Shown piece after piece: positions 33,709 to 42,086 of a stretch of 46,959 nucleotides of DNA; within the stretch, counting starts at the first letter, position 1, and each line of letters starts with the position of its first letter. The notes under the pieces were generated by a model that was given only the letters and a program-made list of their open reading frames with translations, searched no databases and was not told the origin of the DNA. The position numbers and the translations under genes were made by a program. Source of the stretch: an uncultured Eubacteriales bacterium (GTDB taxonomy: Bacteria > Bacillota > Clostridia > Oscillospirales > Acutalibacteraceae); assembly GCA_900315085.1 (NCBI GenBank), contig OMXW01000010.1:1-46959 (forward strand). The letters run 5' to 3'.

Positions 33709-35256
33709 TTAGAGGTTGATCAATCTCTGGATTTCTGTTGCGTCCTTGATTGAAACCACGCCGTCGCCTGTTACGTCTCCGAGTGAAACGGGGATGTTCT
33801 GATATCCTGCGTACTTAGCGATGTATTTCTGAATGTAAGTTGCGTCCTTGATGTTTACAACGCCGTCCTTGTTAACGTCGCCAACCTTGTAGCCCGAGGG
33901 ATCGGTCGGATTTGTGGCTGTTGTAGGAATTGTAACGGTTGTGGGATTTGTAATATCATCGTCGGTTGCGGTGTAGGTGTATGTTCTGTTGATCGTTGAG
34001 TTGTCTGAAGCCTGAACAAATACCTCTACAGTGTATTTACCGAGCATTGTAGGAGTAAAGTTGTAGGTGCTGTTAAGGGTGTAGTAAGGAGTATTTGCCG
34101 CGCCGTTGGGATCCTTAACGATGTACTTGTAGAACAAAAGGTTTGTGCCGGTCTTGCCGCCGCCCGCTGAAACGGATACGGTTGCAGCCTTGTTGCGCTT
34201 GATCATGTTGAGATTTCCGGGAACAACGCTCTTGATGATGGGGTTTGTGAGCGAGGTATCGTTCTCAACGGTAACCTTGAGGGTACGGGTGTTTGTGTTG
34301 CCCGCTGTGTCCGCAAAGTCAAATGTGATTGTGTAGCTGCCCGCGGAGGTGGGAGTCCAGGAAGCAACTCCGGTGTAGTTCTGAGCAACAATTGAGGTAG
34401 CGCCCGAAGCGTTTGTTACGCTGAACTTGTAAATAACCGTGCCGTCTGTGCTTACAGCGTTGGCTGAGAGTGAAACCTCCATGCCTGTGTAAATTCCGCT
34501 TTCGGGATCAGCCGAATAAGATTTTACCTGGAGGGGGCTTGTATCATAAACCGACCAGGTCTTTGTTGTGTTGTCGTAAATCTGACCGTTCATTGTTGTG
34601 AGGTCGTCGGTCTGGCTGCCGCCGCCGTTGAAGATACAGTTTTTGAATTCCTTTGTTGATGTGTAGGAATAAATGTTGTCCTCAACCTTGGTCATCGGCT
34701 GACCGGGCCAGCCTGCGTTATGGTCGCTTGAACTATTCCACATGTAGCAGTTGGGGCTGCTCCAGCCTGCGGTGTTTTTCAGGTAAACGGTAACTCCGCC
34801 GCTGGGATTTGTGGGAGTTGTGGGCTGAGTGGGATTTGTGGGAGTTGTGGGCTGAGTGGGGTTTGTGGGATTTGTGGGATTGTCGCCCGAGTAGTCGCCC
34901 CACTGATTTGAGCTGAGGTCATAGATTTTTCCGCCGCCCGGATAGGTCATGTCGCTTGTCTGGTTGCCGCTGCCGCTGTTGCCGTTGTTAAAGATAATGT
35001 TGCCGAAATCCTTTGGCAGGGTGTAGGAATAAACATTATCCGAAACCTTAGTCATTGCGGGACCGGGCCAGTCGGCGTTTTTATCGCTGTCACTGTTCCA
35101 CATGTAGCAGTGAACGCTTGACCAACCGTTGTTTACCTTAACGTAAACGGTGTCGCCTGCGGACGCAAATGCGCTGATTGTGCCGCACATCAATGCGGTA
35201 ACCAGCAGCGCCGCACACAAAAACAGCGATAAAATCTTGTGCTGATGTTTTACCAT
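33709..35256 (-). CDS. Starch-binding dockerin protein (two CBM26-like modules)
   Basis: 515 residues: signal peptide; two related modules at about 33-125 and 150-240 (VYVKVNNGWSSVHCYMWNSD and VYLKNTAGWSSPNCYMWNSS) with the aromatic-rich CBM26 pattern; a PTNPTQPTTPTN linker between them; two Ig/PKD-like domains (about 245-345 and 350-440); a Thr/Pro linker; and a C-terminal dockerin (GDVNKDGVVNIKDATYIQKY, GDVTGDGVVSIKDATEIQRL). It should tether starch to a cohesin-bearing scaffold, similar in concept to the R. bromii amylosome Sas proteins. ATG 35256 has GGAGG nine bases upstream. No catalytic domain. Confidence 0.9.
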   Translation of the reverse strand: MVKHQHKILSLFLCAALLVTALMCGTISAFASAGDTVYVKVNNGWSSVHCYMWNSDSDKNADWPGPAMTKVSDNVYSYTLPKDFGNIIFNNGNSGSGNQTSDMTYPGGGKIYDLSSNQWGDYSGDNPTNPTNPTQPTTPTNPTQPTTPTNPSGGVTVYLKNTAGWSSPNCYMWNSSSDHNAGWPGQPMTKVEDNIYSYTSTKEFKNCIFNGGGSQTDDLTTMNGQIYDNTTKTWSVYDTSPLQVKSYSADPESGIYTGMEVSLSANAVSTDGTVIYKFSVTNASGATSIVAQNYTGVASWTPTSAGSYTITFDFADTAGNTNTRTLKVTVENDTSLTNPIIKSVVPGNLNMIKRNKAATVSVSAGGGKTGTNLLFYKYIVKDPNGAANTPYYTLNSTYNFTPTMLGKYTVEVFVQASDNSTINRTYTYTATDDDITNPTTVTIPTTATNPTDPSGYKVGDVNKDGVVNIKDATYIQKYIAKYAGYQNIPVSLGDVTGDGVVSIKDATEIQRLINL

Positions 35257-35440
35257 AGTTGTGTTCCTCCAAACTTGATTAGATTGTTCCTGGAAAGTAA
35301 ACAATACTACTCCATATCTACCCTTTAATAATACTATATTAAAAAACAATCAATTTTCTTTTTTAGAATTTGTCCCTTTTTCAAATGTAAAAAATAAAAG
35401 TGCGTTTTTGTTCATTTTGAACAAGAAGTAACTTTTACAA

Positions 35441-35469
35441 AGAAAAACACGCGGGGATTCCCGCGTGTT
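35441..35469 (-). terminator. Terminator of rarA
   Basis: Minus strand AACACGCGGG-4-CCCGCGTGTT followed by a T run, nine bases after the rarA stop. Confidence 0.92.
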
Positions 35470-35477
35470 CAAAGTAG

Positions 35478-36737
35478 TTATTTTATTTTATCCCAGTATG
35501 CCTTGAAAGCCTGCTCGGTTTTGTTGTCGCCGAACTCATAGTAGACCTTGTTTTTTATTGCGTCCGGCAGATATTGCTGATAGGTATAGTGGTTCGGATA
35601 GTCGTGGGGGTAGATGTAGTGCTGTCCCTTGTTTGGGTTGTCCTCGCCGTCGTAGTGCTTATTCTGGAGCTGACGCGGAACAGGGCCGCTCACTCCCGTT
35701 TTTATGTCCTGCATTGCGGCGTTGATCGCCATATAAGCGGAGTTTGACTTGGGCGCGCTGCACACCAGCACAACAGCGTCCGCAAGCGGAATACGCGCCT
35801 CGGGAAGTCCGACCGCCTGGGCGATATCCACGCAGGACTTTACGATAGGGATGATCTGAGGATAGGCAAGCCCTACGTCTTCGCAGGCGCAGACCATGAG
35901 CCTGCGGCACGCGCTGGGCAAATCGCCTGCTTCGAGCAGTCTGCCGAGGTAGTGGAGCGCGGCGTTGGGGTCGCTGCCTCTCATGCTTTTCTGGTACGCC
36001 GAAACGATATCGTAGTGCTCGTCGCCGTCCTTGTCGTAGCGCATTGAGCTTTTCTGGACGAGCTGGCTGACAGCTTCATCGGTGACGATTTTATGATGTT
36101 CATCTCCGTCAGCGGCAAGCACCGAAAGCTCAACCGCGTTCATTGCCTTTCTGACGTCTCCGCCGCAGCCCGAAGCGATTTTCCTGACGCAGGAATCGGG
36201 CATTTCAATCTCTATCCCCTGCTCCTGCTCGAGCAAAGAAGCGGCGCGGCGCACCGCCTTTTCGATTTCCGCGGGCTCAACCGCCTTGAACTCAAACACC
36301 GTTGAGCGGCTGAGTATTGCGTTGTACACATAAAAATACGGGTTCTCGGTTGTGGAGGCGATAAGGGTGATGCTTCCGTTTTCGATGTACTCAAGCAGGG
36401 TTTGCTGCTGCTTCTTATTAAAATACTGGATTTCGTCAAGGTAGAGCAGTATTCCGTTAATGCCCGAGAACGTGCCTATTTCCGACACGATCGACTTGAT
36501 ATCGGCAGTTGACGCGGTCGTGCCGTTGAGCTTTTTCAGCATTTTATTCGTCTTGTTGGCGATATACGTTGCCAGCGTGGTTTTTCCCACGCCCGACGGG
36601 CCGTAGAAAATCAAGTTGGGGATGTTTCCGCTTTCAATTATCTTTCTCAGCGGCTTGCCCTCGCCGATGAGGTGCTTTTGACCGACGATATCGTCGAGCG
36701 ACTGAGGACGGAATCGGTCTGCGAGAGGTTTGTTCAT
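35478..36737 (-). CDS. rarA: Replication-associated recombination protein A (RarA/MgsA), AAA+ ATPase
   Basis: 419 residues. N-terminal RFRPQSLDDIVGQKHL, Walker A GPSGVGKTTLA, Walker B ILLYLDEIQYFNKKQQ, sensor ASTTENPYF, and a C-terminal clamp-loader-like domain with MRGSDPNAALHYLGRLLEAGD and EDVGLAYP. Acts at stalled replication forks. Follows glyA after a terminator. Confidence 0.96.
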   Translation of the reverse strand: MNKPLADRFRPQSLDDIVGQKHLIGEGKPLRKIIESGNIPNLIFYGPSGVGKTTLATYIANKTNKMLKKLNGTTASTADIKSIVSEIGTFSGINGILLYLDEIQYFNKKQQQTLLEYIENGSITLIASTTENPYFYVYNAILSRSTVFEFKAVEPAEIEKAVRRAASLLEQEQGIEIEMPDSCVRKIASGCGGDVRKAMNAVELSVLAADGDEHHKIVTDEAVSQLVQKSSMRYDKDGDEHYDIVSAYQKSMRGSDPNAALHYLGRLLEAGDLPSACRRLMVCACEDVGLAYPQIIPIVKSCVDIAQAVGLPEARIPLADAVVLVCSAPKSNSAYMAINAAMQDIKTGVSGPVPRQLQNKHYDGEDNPNKGQHYIYPHDYPNHYTYQQYLPDAIKNKVYYEFGDNKTEQAFKAYWDKIK

Positions 36738-36771
36738 ATTATTACCTCACTCATTTGTTCGATAGATTTTT

Positions 36772-36803
36772 TAAAAAAGTAGGAACGACGAACGCGCCGT
36801 TCC
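36772..36803 (-). terminator. Terminator of glyA
   Basis: Minus strand GGAACGGCG-CGTT-CGTCGTTCC with one mismatch, then TAC and six Ts. Confidence 0.8.
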
Positions 36804-36819
36804 ATACCTTGGTTATCAA

Positions 36820-38076
36820 TTATTCGTAAAGAGGATATTTTTTGCAGATAGCCTCAACGCCTGCTCTTACCTTTTCCTTGCTGTTTTCGTAGTCGTTGAG
36901 AACGAGAGTGATGTACTCTGCGATTTTATCCATGTCTTCCTCGTTGAGACCTCTTGTTGTAACTGCCGCTGTACCGATACGAACGCCGCTTGTTACAAAC
37001 GGTGAACGGGGCTCGCCGGGAATGGTGTTCTTGTTTACGGTGATGTAGCAGTCGTCAAGACGAGCCTCGAGCTCCTTGCCGGTAACGTCGGTGTCACGGA
37101 GGTCAAGCAGCATAACGTGGTTGTCTGTGCCGCCGGATACGAGCTTGCAGCCGCGCTTTAAAAGACCTTCCGCAAGAGCCTTGCAGTTTGCTACGATCTG
37201 CTTGCCGTATTCCTTGAACTCGGGCTTGAGAGCCTCGCCGAAGCAAACAGCCTTTGCAGCGATGGTGTGCATGAGAGGGCCGCCCTGTGTTCCGGGGAAG
37301 ATAGCCTTGTCGATCTGCTTTGCGAACTCCTCGCGGCAGAGGATAAGACCGCCTCTGGGACCTCTGAGGGTTTTGTGGGTTGTTGTTGTAACGAACTCGC
37401 AGTAAGGAACGGGGTTGGGATGAACGCCTGCCGCAACAAGACCTGCGATGTGAGCCATGTCTACCATTAAGTAAGCGCCCACAGCGTCAGCGATTTCACG
37501 AAGCTTTGCGAAGTCGATGATTCTGGGATAAGCGGAAGCACCGGCAACGATCATCTTGGGCTTGCATTCCTTTGCGGTTTCAAGAACCTTGTCGTAGTCG
37601 ATGCGGTGAGTTTCGCTGTCTACGCCGTAGGGTACAAAGTTGAAGTATTTACCTGAGATGTTAACGGGTGAGCCGTGAGTAAGATGACCGCCCTCGTTGA
37701 GATTCATACCCATTACGGTGTCGCCCGGGTTGAGCATTGCAAAATATACGGCTGTGTTAGCCTGAGCGCCCGAGTGAGGCTGAACGTTTGCGTGCTCCGC
37801 GCCGAACAGCTCGCATGCGCGCTGACGCGCGATTTCCTCAACTACGTCAACACACTGGCAGCCGCCGTAGTAACGCTTTCCGGGATAACCCTCGGCATAC
37901 TTGTTTGTAAGATGACTTCCCATGGCAGCCATAACCGCGGGAGTTACGATGTTTTCACTCGCGATAAGCTCCAGGTTGCGGCGCTGTCTTTTAAGCTCGT
38001 CCTCCATGGCGTTGCCGATGGCAGGATCATATTCCTTTAAGTAGTTAAGTGCCGCGATATTGGTTAATTCACTCAT
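36820..38076 (-). CDS. glyA: Serine hydroxymethyltransferase
   Basis: 418 residues. PLP enzyme converting serine and THF to glycine and methylene-THF, which ThyX also uses. The PLP-lysine motif [23 protein letters not shown] at the start, and [12 protein letters not shown] are present. ATG 38076 with AGGGGAAG upstream. About 90 bases after dusB; a hairpin lies between. Confidence 0.98.
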   Translation of the reverse strand: MSELTNIAALNYLKEYDPAIGNAMEDELKRQRRNLELIASENIVTPAVMAAMGSHLTNKYAEGYPGKRYYGGCQCVDVVEEIARQRACELFGAEHANVQPHSGAQANTAVYFAMLNPGDTVMGMNLNEGGHLTHGSPVNISGKYFNFVPYGVDSETHRIDYDKVLETAKECKPKMIVAGASAYPRIIDFAKLREIADAVGAYLMVDMAHIAGLVAAGVHPNPVPYCEFVTTTTHKTLRGPRGGLILCREEFAKQIDKAIFPGTQGGPLMHTIAAKAVCFGEALKPEFKEYGKQIVANCKALAEGLLKRGCKLVSGGTDNHVMLLDLRDTDVTGKELEARLDDCYITVNKNTIPGEPRSPFVTSGVRIGTAAVTTRGLNEEDMDKIAEYITLVLNDYENSKEKVRAGVEAICKKYPLYE

Positions 38077-38139
38077 TTTTGACTTCCCCTTTTTCTGAAT
38101 AATTCACAGACGGTGTGCTTGTCCGTCCGATTATATATT

Positions 38140-38166
38140 ACGAAAACAGCCTTTCGGCGTTTTCGT
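38140..38166. terminator. Hairpin between dusB and glyA
   Basis: CGAAAAC and GTTTTCG arms with an inner GCC/GGC stem and one bulge. The T tract on the minus strand is weak, so it may be a poor terminator or an attenuator. A TATAAT-like box follows on the minus strand. Confidence 0.45.
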
Positions 38167-38169
38167 CTG

Positions 38170-39132
38170 TCAAACTATTTTTTCTCTCAGGCGTTTTAAA
38201 TCGTCGAGAGTTTCCATTTTTCCCGCTTCATTCCTAAGAGCCGCCGCTCCGCGGATGCCCTTGAGATAACCGACGACGAGCTTCCTCGCCTGACGGATAG
38301 CGATGTATTCTCCCTTGTACTCAACCATCTTGGCAGCCTGAGCTACCATTGTGTCGAGCTTTTCATCTAAAGAAGGATAAACAATCGGCGCGTCGGGATT
38401 TTTAAGGTAGGAGTTTATCTGCTCAAAAATCCACGGATTTCCCATGCTTGCCCTGCCGACCATCACCAGTTCACAGCCCGTAAGCTCCATGACTTCCTTG
38501 GCTTTTTTTGCGCTGTCGATGTCGCCGTTCGCGATCACGGGAATATTTACCGCGTTGTTTACCTGTTTGATTATATCGTAGTCAACGGGAGACTTGTAAT
38601 ACTGCCGCCGGGTTCTGCCGTGAACCGTGATTGCCGCGGCTCCTGCCTGTTCGCAGATTTTTGCGACCTCAACGGCGTTTACGCTGTCATCGTCCCAGCC
38701 CTTGCGGATTTTGACCGTGACGGGAACGGGGCTTACCTCAACCACAGCGCGGACGATTTCTCCGCAGAGCTGAGGATTTTTCATCAGCGCGCATCCGCTG
38801 CCGTTTCCGCTGATTTTGGGAGCGGGACAGCCCATGTTGATATCGATTATATCAGGCGAATTTTCAGCCGCGCGCAAAGCCGCCTGAGCCATACAATCCG
38901 GCTCGTCGCCGAAAATCTGTATGCCGCAGGGGCGTTCACATTCTGATATTTCCATAAGCTCCTCGCTCTTTTTGCTGTTAAACGAAAGAGCCTTTGAGCT
39001 TACCATTTCACTTACGCAGTAAGCCGCGCCTTTGCTCATGCAAAGCTCGCGGTATGCGCGGTCGGTCAAGCCTGCCATTGGCGCAAGCAGCGCGCGTGAA
39101 GCAAGGCTTACTGTTCCGATTTTAGGTATCAT
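38170..39132 (-). CDS. dusB: tRNA-dihydrouridine synthase (DusB-like)
   Basis: 320 residues from ATG 39132. FMN-dependent reduction of uridine in tRNA. Signature LLAPMAGLTDRAYRELC, catalytic Cys in INMGCPAPK, ITVHGRTRRQYY and IPVIANGDI are present. The ATG overlaps the stop of the upstream membrane-protein gene (ATGA), so translation is coupled. A longer frame to 39219 lies inside that gene. Confidence 0.95.
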   Translation of the reverse strand: MIPKIGTVSLASRALLAPMAGLTDRAYRELCMSKGAAYCVSEMVSSKALSFNSKKSEELMEISECERPCGIQIFGDEPDCMAQAALRAAENSPDIIDINMGCPAPKISGNGSGCALMKNPQLCGEIVRAVVEVSPVPVTVKIRKGWDDDSVNAVEVAKICEQAGAAAITVHGRTRRQYYKSPVDYDIIKQVNNAVNIPVIANGDIDSAKKAKEVMELTGCELVMVGRASMGNPWIFEQINSYLKNPDAPIVYPSLDEKLDTMVAQAAKMVEYKGEYIAIRQARKLVVGYLKGIRGAAALRNEAGKMETLDDLKRLREKIV

Positions 39133-39638
39133 AATCCGCTTATTTTCCTTCTGCCGCTTACTTTTGTGCTGATGAGCACTACCAATACAACCACAAGACC
39201 TACGCCAACGCAAATCCATGAAACAATGCCTGCGGTGTAGTTTGTTGAATACGTCTTTTTGCTGACCGTTTTTGGCAGGGTGGGCGGTTCAAAAAACTCG
39301 GTGGGCTTGTTGTTGGTGTTGTCCTCAATCACGTTACCGCCGCCGTTGTTTTCAGTCTGCGGCTCGGTTTGGGGCTGAGGTTCGGTTTCGGGCTGAGGCT
39401 CTGTTTCAGTCTCGGGCTCGGTTTGAGGCTCAGGGTCCGTTTCGGGCTCGGGATCTGTTTGAGGCTCAGGGTCCGTTTCGGGTTCGGGCTCTGTGTAGAC
39501 AGGCTCAACAGACTCATATACGGGAACACCGGGATCATCATCGTCATTCATGGCAAACGCCGTTGCTGTTGAAAACAGCGAAAGGACAGCCGCCAAAAAA
39601 ACGGCTGATATTACATATTTAATCTTTTTCAACTTCAT
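39129..39638 (-). CDS. Secreted membrane protein with Pro/Glu repeat region
   Basis: 169 residues, not recognised. A signal peptide (MKLKKIKYVISAVFLAAVLS), an acidic DDDD start, about 65 residues of PEPETDPEPQT-type repeats, a spacer with LPKTV, and a C-terminal membrane helix (IVSWICVGVGLVVVLVVLI) ending in basic residues. The protein could span the wall as a stiff acidic rod. LPKT resembles a sortase motif but is some 15 residues before the helix and lacks G, so sorting is doubtful. ATG 39638 has AAGGA upstream. First gene before dusB. Confidence 0.7.
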   Translation of the reverse strand: MKLKKIKYVISAVFLAAVLSLFSTATAFAMNDDDDPGVPVYESVEPVYTEPEPETDPEPQTDPEPETDPEPQTEPETETEPQPETEPQPQTEPQTENNGGGNVIEDNTNNKPTEFFEPPTLPKTVSKKTYSTNYTAGIVSWICVGVGLVVVLVVLISTKVSGRRKISGL

Positions 39639-39681
39639 TACGAACATCCTTATGACGCAGTAGATTTGCATATACATGTTG

Positions 39682-39710
39682 ATTATATCAAATCGCGGTC
39701 ATATTTTCAA
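39682..39710 (-). promoter_or_regulatory. Promoter of the Pro/Glu-repeat protein-dusB operon
   Basis: Minus strand TTGAAA (39710-39705), 17 bases, TATAAT (39687-39682) with TG extension. Near consensus. Confidence 0.8.
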
Positions 39711-39775
39711 TAGCAATCGACAAAATTTTCATGCGAATCTTATTTGTTAATACTTTTGTAATAAATAAAGCAATT

Positions 39776-39858
39776 GTAGGGTTTGGTCTTGACCAAACCG
39801 AAGCTATGAATCAAATGATGAGTGCTCAACTGACGGTTCGGTCAAGACCGAACCCTAC
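39776..39858. repeat. Double-hairpin intergenic repeat
   Basis: An 83-base element with inverted ends (GTAGGGTTTGGTC... and ...GACCGAACCCTAC, 23 of 25 bases matching). Each end is itself a hairpin: GTTTGGTC-TT-GACCAAAC and GGTTCGGTC-AA-GACCGAACC. The rest of the 39639-39933 gap holds only the dusB-operon promoter. Confidence 0.75.
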
Positions 39859-39933
39859 GGAGTATGCCTATTATTGCACTTTGTTTTTATCTTCTTATTT
39901 CTATTACAAAAATAAATTCACTTGACAAAATTT

Positions 39934-41028
39934 TTACTTTTCAAGAAGAACCTGCGCCAGAACCTCTCCGAGCAGCTCTCCGGTGGTTTCTACCTCGTCA
40001 ATGGAATTGGCGTCGGAGCCGACCTCAATGAGCAGCGAACCGTCGCATATGTACTCATTGTACGCAAAGTAATCAAAGCTTATCGGCCGCGTCATTCCCG
40101 GGTACAGCTCCTCCGCCTTGTGCTGGAGCTTCAGCGCGAAGCTGAGGTTGTTTTTCCAGTTCTCAAAGCCTCTTTCGTTGTCGGGGTCGCAGCCCGCGAG
40201 TATCATTATCTGTGCCGCCTTTTTGCCGTCGTGCTCAAACACGGGCTTGACCTTGCATTCCTCTGTTCCGAGCGCGTCGCGGTGAATGTCGAGAACTACG
40301 CTGATATCCTTGTACCTGCTTCTGTCGGCGTTGACCGTCTGCGCGCTCCTGTCGTATGAGCCGTCGTAGGTTGAGTCGTGAACGGTTTTGTCGTGGAGCG
40401 TGTTGATCCCGCGGTTCTGCAAAACGCGCGTAATGCTGTTGCCAACCGCCACAACGTTGAACGCCTCGTTCTGGGTGCGCGAATAGTAGCTCTGATAAAA
40501 ATAGTCCACGCTCTCGTCAAGATATCCCTCGCTTGTATGGGTGTGATAAATAAGAACCTGCGGCGATGACGAGTTCTTGCTTACGCCGAAGGTCAGCGGA
40601 GTTTTCATTATCCCCTCAAAGTCGAGGTCAAGCCCCGTCTTATTCTTTATAAAGCAGTTGCCGACATACGTTCCGTCGTTTGTGATTGTCTTTTCCGCGA
40701 CGCTGTAAACCTGCTCGCCGTCGTGATTTCCGTATGAATCGTAGTAATCGCTTTTGTCGCGCTTTGGGGTGTCGTCGCCGAGCATATTTGCGGCGGGCAC
40801 GCTGACCTCGTCCTTTGTTACGCTGCCGCCGCCCGAGGGAGCCTGTGTTCCAGACTCGACCCTGTATTTTCCGTCGGTGAGCGTAAAGGCTGCCGCTGCC
40901 AAAGCCGCGTTGTCTCCGTCGCCGAGCACCTGCGGAAGCCTTGTAAAAAGACAGAATACCGCCAAAGCCGCCAGCAGCAGCGCGAATACCGTCTTTATTT
41001 TCTTTATAAATTTTCCTGCGTTTTTCAA
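39934..41028 (-). CDS. spoIIP: Stage II sporulation protein P (SpoIIP)
   Basis: Cell-wall amidase/endopeptidase needed for engulfment of the forespore, with SpoIID and SpoIIM. About 364 residues: N-terminal membrane anchor (IKKIKTVFALLLAALAVFCLF), linker, then the SpoIIP domain with QVLIYHTHTSEGY, NSITRVLQNRGI, VVLDIHRDAL and a final LIEVGSDANSIDE. I prefer the TTG at 41028 with AGGTGA upstream; an in-frame ATG at 41046 lacks a ribosome site. It directly follows gpr, a conserved pair. Confidence 0.93.
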   Translation of the reverse strand: MKNAGKFIKKIKTVFALLLAALAVFCLFTRLPQVLGDGDNAALAAAAFTLTDGKYRVESGTQAPSGGGSVTKDEVSVPAANMLGDDTPKRDKSDYYDSYGNHDGEQVYSVAEKTITNDGTYVGNCFIKNKTGLDLDFEGIMKTPLTFGVSKNSSSPQVLIYHTHTSEGYLDESVDYFYQSYYSRTQNEAFNVVAVGNSITRVLQNRGINTLHDKTVHDSTYDGSYDRSAQTVNADRSRYKDISVVLDIHRDALGTEECKVKPVFEHDGKKAAQIMILAGCDPDNERGFENWKNNLSFALKLQHKAEELYPGMTRPISFDYFAYNEYICDGSLLIEVGSDANSIDEVETTGELLGEVLAQVLLEK

Positions 41029-41074
41029 ACAAATCACCTGCTCCATAATATATATGCTCAGGCGGCGCGGAAAA

Positions 41075-41950
41075 TTACATCAGCGCAACGAGCTCGCTGA
41101 GGGTGAATCTGTCCTGAATAGCGGCGTTTAGCGCAAAGGCGATAAGCCGCGAGGCTCTTTCGGTTAGCAAATCTATCTCGCGCGGAATAACTATCATCTG
41201 TCTGCCGTCGGGAGCAAGCGCGGACGCGTCCTGAAAGTAGTAGCGGTTGCCGAGCAAGTCCCCTGCAAGAGTTTGAACGTCAACGACCGTGGGCACGCCG
41301 ATTGAAATAACGGGCACGCCGAGCGTTTCTTCGCAGATTTTTGTGCGGTGGTTCCCTACTCCCGCGCCCGGAGATATCCCCGTGTCGCTGATTTGAAGCG
41401 TACAGCCGAGCCGCTCAAGCCTGCGCGAGGCGAGCGCGTCAATCGCTATGACCGCGTTAGGCTTAATGGCTTTAACAATGCTCTGCAAATACTCGCCCGT
41501 CTCAATTCCCGTCTGCCCCGTTACGCCTGTCTGTACCACAGCCACAGGTCTTAGGCTGTCAAGCCCCGTTGAACGAGCGATCTCGCCCGAAATATGTCTT
41601 GTGGCAAGCACCCTTGCGCCAGTTTTTGGTCCCAGAGAATCGGGCGTTATCTCCATATTGCCGAGCCCTGCCACGAGCAGCAGACCGTTGACGGGGAGCA
41701 ATCGTCTGATCTCCTCCCCGATTATCTTTATCCTCTCATCCGTTTCCTGAAAATTATCCGTGAGCGACGGCAGCTCAACCGTAATATATGTTCCTATGTC
41801 CTTGCCCAATGCCTGCTTTGCCTGAGTATTTTTTATTGTCAGCCGCGAGAGCTTCATTCCGCCGCGGCTGTACTCCTCAAAATCTACGCCGCTCACGCTT
41901 TCCCCCGCGATTTCACGCGCTTCTATCGCCAAATCGGTTCTTAACTGCAT
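41075..41950 (-). CDS. gpr: Spore germination protease GPR
   Basis: 291 residues. Degrades small acid-soluble spore proteins during germination. Matches the family over its length: RTDLAIEAREIAGE, GLGNMEITPDSLGPKTGARVLATRHI, VQTGVTGQTGIETGE, VIAIDALASRRLERLG, and ISPGAGVGNHR. Only three residues precede the RTDLA motif, so the N-terminal propeptide of Bacillus GPR is missing or very short. ATG 41950 has AAGGAG nine bases upstream. Confidence 0.96.
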   Translation of the reverse strand: MQLRTDLAIEAREIAGESVSGVDFEEYSRGGMKLSRLTIKNTQAKQALGKDIGTYITVELPSLTDNFQETDERIKIIGEEIRRLLPVNGLLLVAGLGNMEITPDSLGPKTGARVLATRHISGEIARSTGLDSLRPVAVVQTGVTGQTGIETGEYLQSIVKAIKPNAVIAIDALASRRLERLGCTLQISDTGISPGAGVGNHRTKICEETLGVPVISIGVPTVVDVQTLAGDLLGNRYYFQDASALAPDGRQMIVIPREIDLLTERASRLIAFALNAAIQDRFTLSELVALM

Positions 41951-42000
41951 ACGCTCAACTCCTTTTTTAATATTATTTTTAAAATGTTAAAACTTTATTC

Positions 42001-42029
42001 TTTACTTTCCAAAATTCTTTTGTTATAAT
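42001..42029 (+). promoter_or_regulatory. Promoter of the dockerin cysteine protease
   Basis: TTTACT (42001-42006), 17 bases, TATAAT (42024-42029) with TG extension, about 57 bases before the ATG at 42087. Confidence 0.7.
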
Positions 42030-42086
42030 GTGATATACTATTTCAAATATAGTATTTATATCCGGTTTAATGAAAGGTCGGAAAAA

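Noticed and set aside
35285..35300. Shared word TTTACTTTCC upstream of the starch operon and of the cysteine protease (42001)
   Set aside because: A single 10-base match in AT-rich leaders, part of a -35 in one case and inside a leader in the other. Not enough for a common regulator.
39230..39300. LPXTG sorting signal (LPKTV) in the Pro/Glu-repeat protein
   Set aside because: Lacks the G, is about 15 residues away from the membrane helix, and no sortase gene is nearby.
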